Part shown: positions 19,169 through 28,161 of the stretch, in pieces
Layout: every line of letters starts with the position of its first letter
Position numbering within the stretch: position 1 is the first letter of the stretch
Source of the DNA: Mnemiopsis leidyi
Taxonomy: Eukaryota; Ctenophora; Tentaculata; Lobata; Bolinopsidae
Reading direction: 5' to 3'
Length of the DNA stretch: 28,161 nucleotides
NCBI GenBank assembly: GCA_000226015.1
Contig: JH153357.1
Location: forward strand, 65,470-93,630
Notes under the pieces: model-generated
The model's database searches: none
What the model was told of the DNA's origin: nothing
Seen by the model: only the letters and a program-made list of their open reading frames with translations
Position numbers and translations under genes: made by a program

Positions 19169-22100
19169 TTATTGGAAGAGGCTTCTTATGTCTTGCATCG
19201 CCTCGGAGATATCAGCTGCGAACTTTCTTGAATTCTGAAATTACATTTGATTTAGCTAAGTTAATTAATTTACATCAGTTTTTGTAATAAATCAAGGTAC
19301 TCAATTTATTCAATTGTTTAATTAGTTGAGCTGTGTACATTTTTTGAACAGAAGAATGATTACCGTGTGAGAAGAAGCCTTCTTGGAGGAAACGTGGAAG
19401 AAGATGTTGTCTTCCCCGGCAATGATGTAAGAAACTCCGTAACCATCGTCAGCGACCGGACCGAATCCTCCCCCAGCAGATATCCTGCACAGTAAGAAGT
19501 TAGGGCCGGGGGTTGCACCCCAAAATAACAGGAAAATTAAACAGTGTGATTTTCTAAGATGTAAACAAAGCTCATTAGAACATACAAAGAGCAAGGCATG
19601 ATGACTAACAATATAGCTAGATACAATTACCTATAAAAACTACATCTTTAAACTCTGGAAACACTTACCTGTCTGGGAACTTCCTAAGATCGGTGTGAGT
19701 TCCTTGTCCGTAAGGAGTTTGACTTGTACTCAACCTCCACGGCTCACTCAACACTTCCTGGAGAAATGTCATTTGAAGGAGCGTCAAAGATTTCTAACAA
19801 TCGGCATCTCAACTTTTACAGGCCTACCCCATTGTCGGACAGAACACCACGAGTAACAGCGGAAAATGAAAAAAACTGATATGATGTTGGTACTGACTGT
19901 TTTCCCACACAAAATTTACCTGCAAGAAGGGAGACTCCTCCCCCAAGTACTTGCTGACAATGTACAAGCAGAACATGTGTCTGTCTACACCTGGAGTAAG
20001 TGTATTTCAGTTAGTCCTGGATAGTTACTAGACGTGTACTACACATAGTACTACAAGCGTGTACTATGTGAACTATTGTACTTATACTTTATAGGATATA
20101 TGTAGATGTCTAGAAGGTATCGGAAGATTGAGATATAGTTACCTTTTCCACTCATACTTTCTCTGAACAAGTCAGTGTGTCTGTTTACAGCACTCTTCAG
20201 CAGTGCTTTGCATTCCTCTTTCTGCGATTGCAACACAATCTAAATCTTAAGTGTGAAAGAAAAACAAAATTTCCAACACAACTTTTAAACTCTTTTGGGT
20301 GAAAGTTATATATCGTTAACGAAGCAATCTAAACCCTCCAGATGTCATGACATTTGCACGTGCGCACCAGAAGATTCACTTACGGGTTGCTTGTCGAGGA
20401 CAGCACGAACAAAAGCACAAGATTCGGACGTGCAAGATCGGACAGTTTCGGTTCTTCCGGACCGGAACAATCTCGTCATCGAGCTCTCGTACGTAAGACA
20501 GAACTTTCCTTGGTTCTGGGGGAAATCAGTGAGACAGAACCTTCCTTGGTTCTGGGGGAAATCAGTGAAACAAAACTTTCCTTGGTTGTGTACAAAAACG
20601 TGAAACAAAACTTTGTTTCTATCCAGAAAAATACAGATATAATTTTGTGCTCGTTTCAATTACCTTGTAATGGGCAAGTTGCAGCGCGATCTGGATATAA
20701 GCGTCAGGGCTAACTTTGCAGGTTTTGATAAAGCCTTTGCCGTAGTTATCGTGTTTGAGAATGTGTAAATCAAGGTCTTCCTTCATTCCGTCGGCAACGT
20801 TTCTAGCTACTGCTATTTGATCCACTGCCTGCAAGATCAAGTAACGTTAATTTGTGTAGAAAGTAAGTTGTACGAAAAGTAACGAGTAGACAGTAACGAG
20901 TAAAAAGTAGACGGTAGAAATTACTGACCTCTACTTGTTACGAAAAGTAACGAGTAGACAGTAACGAGTTAAAGTAGACGGTAGAAAATACTGACCTCGG
21001 CGGGAATGTCCCATCTCAATCGGCGGGGAGGAGACAGGATCGTGTCGTCCCGGGGTTGACCTCGACAGTTCCCGGAAGAGTCGTACCCCAGCTCTATGTC
21101 CCAGTTGAAACATTCCTCCGCTAAGTGGGAGATTATTGTAGCGTCCGCCCAAGCGTGTTCTGCGTTCATTCCTATCTGTGTTAGGTGAAACTTAGTTCAT
21201 TCCTATTTCTAAAGAGTAAACATATTTAGTTGCAAGAAAAGTAATCCGGAACGCTATCTACTGCGCTAAATCATATCTTCGGGTCATAGTTTCGCTAGAA
21301 CACCTAATTGCGTGCGACTTTATAAACTGAAATCAAACCAAGGTTCATCAACTTTATTTATAAACGTAGAAACGTACCTTGCCGTTTTTAAAGCAGACCA
21401 CGCTGAAACTCTTGTCGTACCAAATGTGGTCACCGCACAACATTCCCTTAGCGTAGTTGTTGAGCATATCCGGGTTTTCTGGGTCATAGCCCGGCTCAGA
21501 GTCGTCAAGTATTGCAACAAACAGCGACTGAGGGAGATGATAAGACTGAGAGTGTTTGTTTACTCCACTGCTTACTTGCTCGATAAGATTGAGAGAATGT
21601 TTGTTTGCTTCCTTGCTTACTTGCTCGATAAGATTGAGAGAGTGACTGTTTGCTTACTTGCTCAATAAGATTGAGAGAGTGTTTGTTTACTCCCTTGCTG
21701 AAGAATGTTTCCCGGAAGGATGCCCACTTGCTTCTTTCTCCGCTCGTCATGGCTGACAAGTCCGCCTCTCCAGGGGCGGCAACATCAGTCAAACTAGCTT
21801 CCTGAAAACCGATAGTGTAATTCAAACTAGCTTCCTAAAAACAGTAAGTGAAAGTCAAACTAGCTTCCTGAAAACAACTAGTGTAAATCAAACTAGCTTC
21901 CTGAAAACAACTAGAGTAATTCAAACTAGTTTCCTAAAAACAGATAGTGTAAGTCAAACTAGCTTCCTGAAAACAACTAGAGTAAGTCAAACTAGCTTCC
22001 TGAAAACAACTAGTATAAGTCAAACTACCTTCCTGAAAACAGCTAGTGTAAGTCAAACTATCTAATCAAACTAGCTGCTGACAATACGTACCTCTATCCA

Positions 22101-25100
22101 AATAATCTGTTTCTGCAGTTCTATAGGAGAAAGTTGTCTCCCTCCAGCTATCACATTCAGAACATACCACTTCCCTCTGCTATACAGAGCTACGTGTTTC
22201 GAATCTACGTAGTGCTCTATTGTGTCTGAAATGTACGTCATATAATCTACGTAGTGCTCTATTGTGTCTGAAATGTACGTCATATAATCTACGTAGTGCT
22301 CTATTGTGTCTGAAATGTACGTCATATCATGTACGTCATAAATGTAAGTATACTTTGGATAAAAGGTCGTTTTATATATATTGCGAAATCAAAGTTTTTG
22401 CAATTGATCACCCTCCCCCTCCCCCTGATTACGTAATCAAGGTCTTTTAAATCATATATATTAAAAAGTCCAGAATTAAATCTGTTTAGTGCGGTAAGCT
22501 CATTAGAACAGCAGGAAAGTTTATTGATGATTTCAGTAAGAATTTACCTTGAACAAGTTGTGGTATCCTTGTAGTGCTAAATGTTCTTGGGTATTGTTCA
22601 CAACAGAGAGGCGCGGTTCCCATGGCAAACCTCTGGCATTGTTAACATTATACACTTTTAACACTACTTTGATACAAACTATACAATAAATGTCAATCTA
22701 TGTGCAATGATTACGTATTGTTGTGTAATTTTGACCTTTAAATAACTTAGTGAGTTTTGCCGTTCTAAGTCACACTGTTAACATGATGAAAAGTATCTAT
22801 TTGTTAGATAAAGAGTTGCAAACAATACATTTAGATTTTGTTTACAAATAAGACTTACCGGGGCAAGTGTTTGTCGGTCGATATCGTTCTTAAATTTCAT
22901 GAGAGCGGTGATAAAGTTGGCGAGTCTGGCAGATCTCACATGAGTGGGAGTAAATTGTATGGCATCCTGAAATGTTCGTCATGTGACACGTGTCTTGTAT
23001 TTTATATTGATTTTATATCATTTCCTGTCTCCAATAAACAAATATTTCTTCTGCGTGCTGTTATACTTTAAAACCAGGTGAACGGGGCACACTTCAGTGT
23101 TGTTCTGCTGTTGAGGAAGTATAAAACTGCTGTCTCTAATTGATTGCATCACGCACTACATGAATATTATACTATTGAACAGTAGTGTATTAAACTATTT
23201 TTAGACGGCCACGGCAGACCGCAGAAACTCAATTAATATATTAGTTGTCTAATAATATACCAAACTGCGCGCCGCGCGCGCAACAACTCGATCGATCATA
23301 GCAACTAGTTAACGCGCGAAATGACTTAGATCAAAAGAAGGTCGCCGCGCGTTCCGTTAAGTTGTAAATATTTACATAGGAACTGTTAGTGTCATTTCAT
23401 CCACCAGTGACTTACCAAGCAGTAGTAGTTGCTGTTAATCATAAGAGGGGATCTGCCACGTAAGTAAACATATTGCTCCCACCAGTCGCTCACCTGTAAT
23501 ACAAATTTACAAGATTTAACGACAATTTCTATTGAAAATTAATGACCCGAAATACAAAATTAGAAGTCTATATTAACGATGCCATTAGCCATAAAATATC
23601 CAACATACCACCATATCCACCATACCACCACATATATGTAGATATATCTAGATCAGATCAGTCAGCTGACTTGTTTGGGCACGTATCCATGGAGTTTAAA
23701 TGTAAATCTCATGAATACAACATGATGGAGTACTGCGTGCAAATTACACGATCAACGATGTTTGACACCTTGAAATTTTCCCCGTTTCATTTCCCCAAAC
23801 TCATCATTTTCGAGGTATAATATTTCAAATTTGTCCTTAAATTCATGGTATATGTGTCCAAGATCTTCGAAATAGAAAGCATTTACTTTTGGAATTTGTT
23901 GATCGGCTGTTGAGATATGAAGTACTAAAGTTAAAGATTCGATAACGTAACGAACAATGGCGAAGTGCACAGCTGGCCTTCACAGCAGGGAGATGAAACA
24001 TCATCCGAAACTTTTTAAAGTTTAAAATTTTAACTGTAGTACTAACAAAATCAAGTCGGAGTTTCGCATTTTATCCAAATTAGATGCGCTGCTGTTTCAT
24101 CAGGACTATATTTGGATAGAAACGACAATCGTCTTACTTTGACACTTGAGGGCGAGGGGTGCAAAAGGGTGGAGACTGGAGGGTGGACCAGCACACAACA
24201 TTACGAACTGCTTTGTGGTTACGGATATATGTCTTTCAGTGGAATTAACAACATTCGTTAAGTTATTTATTCATCACGACTTACATAAACAATACCGTAG
24301 AGACAACGTTGATCGACACATAATTGAATAGCTGAATACGTTTTTAAGTAACCGTGTAAATTTATGTAACGATGATATCATTAAACATTGATTGTCTGAC
24401 TTGATATCTTGAAAAACAACAAAATCGACGGGAAGAAAAATCTAGCATCCAACTGAAACCAGACATAATGACCGCAATTTTGACATTAAATATGCTACAA
24501 TGTGCATAAAATCTAACTCGATACACTGAATCAATCACACAGTACCAACTCCAACTCACGCAATGCGTCTTTTATTGTCTTACTTAGCTGAGTAATCGTT
24601 CAACGATTATAACAATTAAAAAGTAAACCTAGCAGAAAAGTAATAGTGCTTAGTGGATCAAACTAGGAGGAGCTAAGTGCAAATAAATGCGAAAATCGCG
24701 ATGTATTAAGATTAAACGCAGTCAAATTCGTTTAAACCGTAACCAGGTGATTACTAAAATAAATCACTCCGCAAAAATAAGACTCAAAAGTGACACAATT
24801 ATACTGATTAACTATTCATACTAATTAACTATATATTTATTAACTATTTTATAATAATTAATTTATTATTATTAACTATATATATATTGCATTATTGATT
24901 TAACTTACATAATTAGAGGACCACCAGCTCTTAACCCAGAGATATCGTTGTAGTCGTTTACCAAGACCCGTCTGGAACTCCTCCGCAAGGTTACGTAGAC
25001 GCGCGTACTCCTCGTCATTGACAAAGGGGCGCACCGTCAGCAGATACTGAGGATGTTACAATTTACAATATCAGTAGAATAAAAGTATCCTTATTCATTA

Positions 25101-26123
25101 TCATAATGATTAAGACATTATGCTGATTTTAGGCGTCTCCTATTCCAAGTATCTCTATCTAAGACTAAATCAAAATTGAATTTAATAGAAGTATTCAGTT
25201 TGAAGTAATTTCATTTCAAACTCTTGATCATTTTCGAGCTGGTCACACTCTCACAATCATGGTACATTTAAAGCGATGCACGCTATTAACTGTTAGAAGC
25301 AAGCTGGCTTAACGCCAACACGGCACAAGACAGTGACGTCAAATAGCACACATTCCAGATTTTCTAGAAGAGCTGGGCGGCTTAATAACCGAGTAAATTG
25401 TGACACGAAGCTGTGCTCTAACATGTACACTGACACACCGCGCTGGGCTGTACGCCAATGTTCAGTCTTGTTGTATTCCACCTAATTAGCCCCCTAATTA
25501 AGTCCTGCTACTCTGTGTGCATGAGACGTGTATGAGACGTGTTCATTCCTGCCACTTACAATACGCTGATTCGATTCTAATATTTACAGCGCACTTCCAT
25601 TATTATTGTATTGCATAAACCATTTTAAATTATATCGTGAAAACTACACTGTGTTGCATGGTTAAGTTTGCCATTTCAGTAATAAGTAGTATTTAAGTAT
25701 TTAAGTACAAGTACTGACAATGTACAAGTACTGTCAATGTACATGTACTGACAATGTACAAATACTGACAATGTACAAATACTGACAATGTACAAATACT
25801 GACAATGTACAAGTACTGACAATGTACAAGTACTGACAATGTACAAATACTGACAATGTACAAGTACTGACAATGTACAAGTACTGACAATGTACAAGTA
25901 CTGACAATGTACAAGTACTGACAATGTACAAGTACTGACAATGTACAAGTACTGACAATGTACAAGTACTGACAATGTACAATCATTTACCCTGTTCATA
26001 GTTTCGGAAACTGACGGTACTGGCAGCTTTGGCATACAGTTTTGTAGGGACATCAGTTTTGGGCGACGTCCGATAATAACTTTGCAGATTCCCATCCATG
26101 CTTTAACTGGTAAAGAGAGCTTC
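19169..26123 (-). CDS. CPT1: Carnitine O-palmitoyltransferase 1, C-terminal 623 residues in 16 exons
   Basis: Transfers long-chain acyl groups from CoA to carnitine at the outer mitochondrial membrane, the control step for fatty-acid oxidation. Minus-strand exons: 26123-25991, 25046-24909, 23493-23416, 22966-22859, 22632-22548, 22225-22092, 21801-21658, 21527-21378, 21175-20996, 20828-20664, 20515-20384, 20221-20143, 19990-19920, 19757-19669, 19484-19364, 19234-19169 (stop TAA). All junctions are GT-AG and keep frame. Landmarks: LPKLPVPS-like [58 protein letters not shown] (catalytic His; His473 in human CPT1A), [11 protein letters not shown] (Met593 equivalent, tied to malonyl-CoA sensitivity), [13 protein letters not shown] (carnitine site), [16 protein letters not shown]. 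About 150 N-terminal residues, including both membrane segments, are missing and should lie beyond 28161. CPT1 rather than CPT2, by the malonyl-CoA Met and overall similarity. Five of its splice sites have tandem copies and a sixth abuts an array. Confidence 0.96.
20494..20604 (-). repeat. Triplicated 3' splice site of CPT1 exon 11, 36-bp period
   Basis: Three units at a 36-bp period on the minus strand carry TTTCCCCCAG followed by the exon start AACCAAGGAAAGTTCTG. The exon-proximal acceptor (exon start 20515) gives [12 protein letters not shown]. The second (20551) is equally good and would add 12 residues in frame, [12 protein letters not shown]. In the third (20587) the AG has changed to AC, so the site is lost although the exon-like part remains. 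Confidence 0.92.
20862..21000 (-). repeat. Duplicated 5' splice site of CPT1 exon 9, 67-bp period
   Basis: Two copies of about 67 bp include GAG|GTCAGTA followed by a TTTCTACCGTCTACTTT stretch. The true exon end is 20996; the second copy would place an exon end at 20929. Using the distal donor adds 67 bases and meets a TAA within ten codons. Confidence 0.88.
21545..21690 (-). repeat. Triplicated 5' splice site of CPT1 exon 7, 37/45-bp periods
   Basis: Three minus-strand copies of CTCTCAATCTTATYGAGCAA followed by GTAAGC. The true exon end is 21658, since joining IEQ to SLFVAILDD matches the family. The distal copies at 21621 and 21576 keep perfect GTAAGC donors but lie in other frames. A fourth partial copy, CTCTCAGTCTTATC, runs into the acceptor of the next exon, so the whole 130-bp intron is made of copied exon-end sequence. 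Confidence 0.92.
21790..22078 (-). repeat. Eight-copy array of the CPT1 exon 7 acceptor, exact 33-bp period
   Basis: On the minus strand each unit reads TTTTCAG, then GAAGCTAGTTTGA, then a TACACTAGTTG-like linker. Exon-start-equivalent positions are 21801 (real), 21834, 21867, 21900, 21933, 21966, 21999 and 22032, all 33 apart; a ninth is partial. Two copies (21834 and 21933) have TTTTTAG, the rest TTTTCAG. The array fills most of the intron between exons 6 and 7. Confidence 0.95.
22204..22332 (-). repeat. Triplicated 3' splice site of CPT1 exon 6, 42-bp period
   Basis: Three near-identical units carry ACGTACATTTCAG followed by the exon start ACACAATAGAGCACTACG. The real exon start is 22225, reading [14 protein letters not shown]. 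Copies at 22267 and 22309 keep the acceptor. Because 42 is a multiple of three and no unit has a stop, using them would insert 14 or 28 residues in frame. Confidence 0.94.
25702..25985. repeat. 17-bp minisatellite next to a CPT1 donor site
   Basis: About sixteen copies of GTACAAGTACTGACAAT, with AAATACTG and ATGTACTG variants. On the minus strand the array begins about six bases inside the intron after the exon ending at 25991. The 17-bp unit has no stop in any minus frame, so three overlapping open frames of 82-139 codons appear; these are an arithmetic effect, not genes. Confidence 0.95.
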
Positions 26124-27906
26124 CTGTGGAAAAGAACACGTCAATATAATAATGATAGGATAAAAGGAACGGTCAGTTTAAAGATTATATGATTGATGGA
26201 TGGAAAACATTTTAATATTCGAAATGAAATTTTAAATTTGAAAGAGCATAAAAAGATTAGATGATTTTTCACAATTTACATGAATGTATGTTGACGTCAA
26301 GTGTTAGATAGTCGGTGTCATGTCTTTCATAATACCTGTAATCTGGAGTCTAATTCCCGGTCTTCAAATTTTCTAATTAAGCTTAGTATTTATAAAACAA
26401 CTTCTTTGGTTGCTTATTTGTTGCTCTAAGTATGATGATAAGTTCAATTCATTAGTTTACCTATAATCATTCCGTTTTTTGTAAGACCTTGATGACATAA
26501 TTCAAACGTGATTTGATTAATAATATCAATTAACAACATTTTATCGAAAAGAAATTTTTATTTTCATGACTGATTAGGAAACAATCGGAAACACTGAACA
26601 CTCAGAATTAAGATTATCTTGTTTGCAACCCACAGCTTTACCAGTGTTATTAATCGTCAATACCAAGCACACCTCAGTGATTAGAAAAAGACGAAATTTT
26701 AACGATCTCCAAGGCATTTCTATTTGCATGTGGCAAGGTAAAGCCCAGTGAATTCCATTCGGGCCCAAATGGCAAGATACGGAAAAAAATCAACAAGAAT
26801 TTGGTTTGACGTTTACGAACATATAGTCCTTTTAATATTTTGAATTAAAGATCATCACAACTACTGATCTGAACGAATGGCTGCATTATTTGATAACCCA
26901 AGCACTGTTCAAGTAAGTATTTAGCAGAGGTGTTTGAAGCATGTAAAACGTGTATAGTATGTACAGTATGTATTATGTAAGATTGTAGATTGTAGAGTAT
27001 GCATTGTATACAGAACATCATGTAGTTTTGTCGGCTTGTCTCTGCCAGCAGAGGTCAAGCAAAGAACTTAAAACTGATAAATAATGTACCAATTAACTAA
27101 TGACCGTCACATAAGCTACCAATTAGTGCCCAATTAATGACTAATTAATGCTTGTTTGTACTCACCCCAAGGAATTTCACCGAACCAGTTCACTAATTGG
27201 CACACTAATTAGCAAACTAATCGGTAAACTAATCGGCGAACTAATTGGTTTACTAATCGGTAGACTGTATCTCCGTATTTTAGCCGAATTTGACGTAAAT
27301 TTACCAAGGTAGAACTCTTTTTCCCGTCATAAGATAAATCAATGGTTCTGTTAGCTTATCAAGGACTGTTGGCTTCGTGGTCACGGTCGCACTGCAGTAT
27401 AATATGAAATAAAAACAGGAAATTCAGCAGTTATTTAGCGGTTATTTAACGGAACTATGTAGCGGTTATTTAACGGTTAATCTTGGCGATAATTACAACA
27501 GTCCCCAAACTTCAGATAGAAGATATGGCGAAAGAGTCACGTTTTAACATTCAAATATTTGCTAATTCAAAGGAAATACGAATTTTTTTCTTTTTGAGTC
27601 TCGAGATGAAAGGATTTGGGGACCATATGTATAATGTTGCCTACAAGATATTTATAGTTTTCAGCTTATGAAAAAAGAATGAAAGAATGTAAGAGAATTA
27701 ACTATTAAAAAGTTGAGAATCAAAACATGAAAAGCAAAACAGCACAATTTTTTCAAATTGGCGAGGAAAAACTTGAACAGAGCAAACATCGCATATATCA
27801 AATTGAAACATTAAACATACCCATGTGGAGACCACATCCATCCTTTGTAAGTGAGAAGAAGTTTCAGAAGATTGCGAAGGAAGAAGCTCCAAACAAGCCA
27901 GAGAAG
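26124..27906. other. CPT1 upstream intron or flank; no exon recognised
   Basis: I looked on the minus strand for the CPT1 exon encoding the second membrane segment and found none. Around 27188-27270 is a degenerate tandem run of a 14-15-bp AAACTAATCGGT-like word. A plus-strand open frame at 27727-27921 (64 codons, Lys/Glu-rich, no known domain) ends inside the 70-bp array; it is too weak to call a gene. Confidence 0.45.
27188..27270. repeat. Short degenerate tandem repeat, ACTAATYGG word
   Basis: Six or so copies of a 14-15-bp unit with core CTAAT(T/C)GG, alternating with CAAA/CGAA/GTTT spacers. Similar ATTAGT words continue to the left from 27085. Non-coding. Confidence 0.7.
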
Positions 27907-28161
27907 AGTTGTACTGACTAGAATTACCAGAACTGTCCTGGTTACTGGATCTAGCCTGCCAAACCTGGGACAGTAAAGTTGTACTGACTAGAGTTACCAG
28001 AACTGTCCTGGTTACTGTATCTAGCCTGCCAAACCTGGGACAGTAAAGTTGTACTGACTAGAGTTACCAGAACTGTCCTGGTTACTGTATCTAGCCTGCC
28101 AAACCAGGGACAGTAAAGTTGTACTGACTAGAGTTACCAGAACTGTCCTGGTTACTGGATC
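27907..28161. repeat. 70-bp tandem array running off the window
   Basis: Three full units and a partial fourth, each exactly 70 bp, starting at 27907, 27977, 28047 and 28117. A unit contains GTTACCAGAACTGTCCTGG then TTACTG, which can fold as a near-palindromic hairpin (ACCAG/CTGGT stem). Units differ by only one or two bases, so the array is young or homogenised. It continues past the window edge. Confidence 0.95.

Noticed and set aside
20345-20659. A 104-codon frame taken as one coding exon
   Set aside because: Only 20515-20384 is exon. The upstream part is repeated intron sequence carrying copied acceptors.
22204-22332. Three tandem coding micro-exons in CPT1
   Set aside because: Each copy begins with its own acceptor but has no donor before the next copy, so they are not separate exons; only a longer version of exon 6 could result.
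25676-26095. Three overlapping minus-strand open frames of 82-139 codons
   Set aside because: They are the stop-free 17-bp array read in three frames. Only the first 44 codons of the longest one (from 26123) are a real CPT1 exon.
27727-27921. Plus-strand 64-codon Lys/Glu-rich frame
   Set aside because: It ends inside the 70-bp array, has no domain, and contains GTAAGTGAG in the middle; too weak for a gene call.

Overview
The window is nuclear DNA of an intron-rich animal. Its genes have short exons with GT-AG introns. They belong to metazoan families: carnitine palmitoyltransferase 1, an SLC34 sodium/phosphate cotransporter, a rhodopsin-like GPCR, a two-membrane-segment BK-channel-beta/TipE-like protein and papain-like proteases. 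Non-LTR retrotransposon wrecks, MITE-like elements and many minisatellites fill the rest. No bacterial-style operon, CRISPR array, rRNA or tRNA was seen. The divergent GPCR and compact, nested gene layout would suit a non-bilaterian animal, but that is a weak inference.

Layout. 1-1000: a 42-bp tandem array. 1001-2320: no gene seen. 2325-2712: a 31-bp array in which nearly every unit carries GTAAGT. 2914-4096 (+): a GPCR in two exons. 4306-7085 (-): six exons of an SLC34 transporter whose 3' part is not seen. 4792-5607 (+): a KCNMB/TipE-like gene inside an SLC34 intron. 7170-10850: no convincing gene. 10852-11012: a small inverted-repeat element. 11109-12458 (-) and 15714-17714 (+): two nearly identical, divergently oriented papain-family protease genes with an unusual C-terminal extension; the minus copy is cut by a 404-base run of N. 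The 3.2 kb between them holds a minisatellite, a MITE-like element, two opposed reverse-transcriptase fragments and a palindromic ATTCGAT satellite. 17715-19168: no gene seen. 19169-26123 (-): sixteen exons encoding the C-terminal four fifths of CPT1, including the stop. 26124-27906: no recognised exon. 27907-28161: a 70-bp array running off the end.

Main observation. Several exon-intron boundaries have been copied in tandem, splice site and adjoining exon bases included. In CPT1 this affects acceptors at 20515 (36-bp period), 21801 (33-bp period, eight copies) and 22225 (42-bp period), and donors at 21658 and 20996. In SLC34 it affects the acceptor at 4435 (42-bp period). All four acceptor-side periods are multiples of three; the donor-side periods (37, 45, 67) are not all so. 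The copy next to the exon body gives the conserved protein, while distal copies could give in-frame inserts or truncated products. I know of no named system for this pattern. It may reflect a mutational process, a splicing function, or both, and can be tested with RNA reads and a genome-wide repeat-versus-junction comparison.

Function. The genes do not form a pathway. CPT1 commits long-chain fatty acids to mitochondrial oxidation, SLC34 imports phosphate, the proteases are probably secreted or lysosomal, and the GPCR and channel-subunit-like protein act at the plasma membrane.
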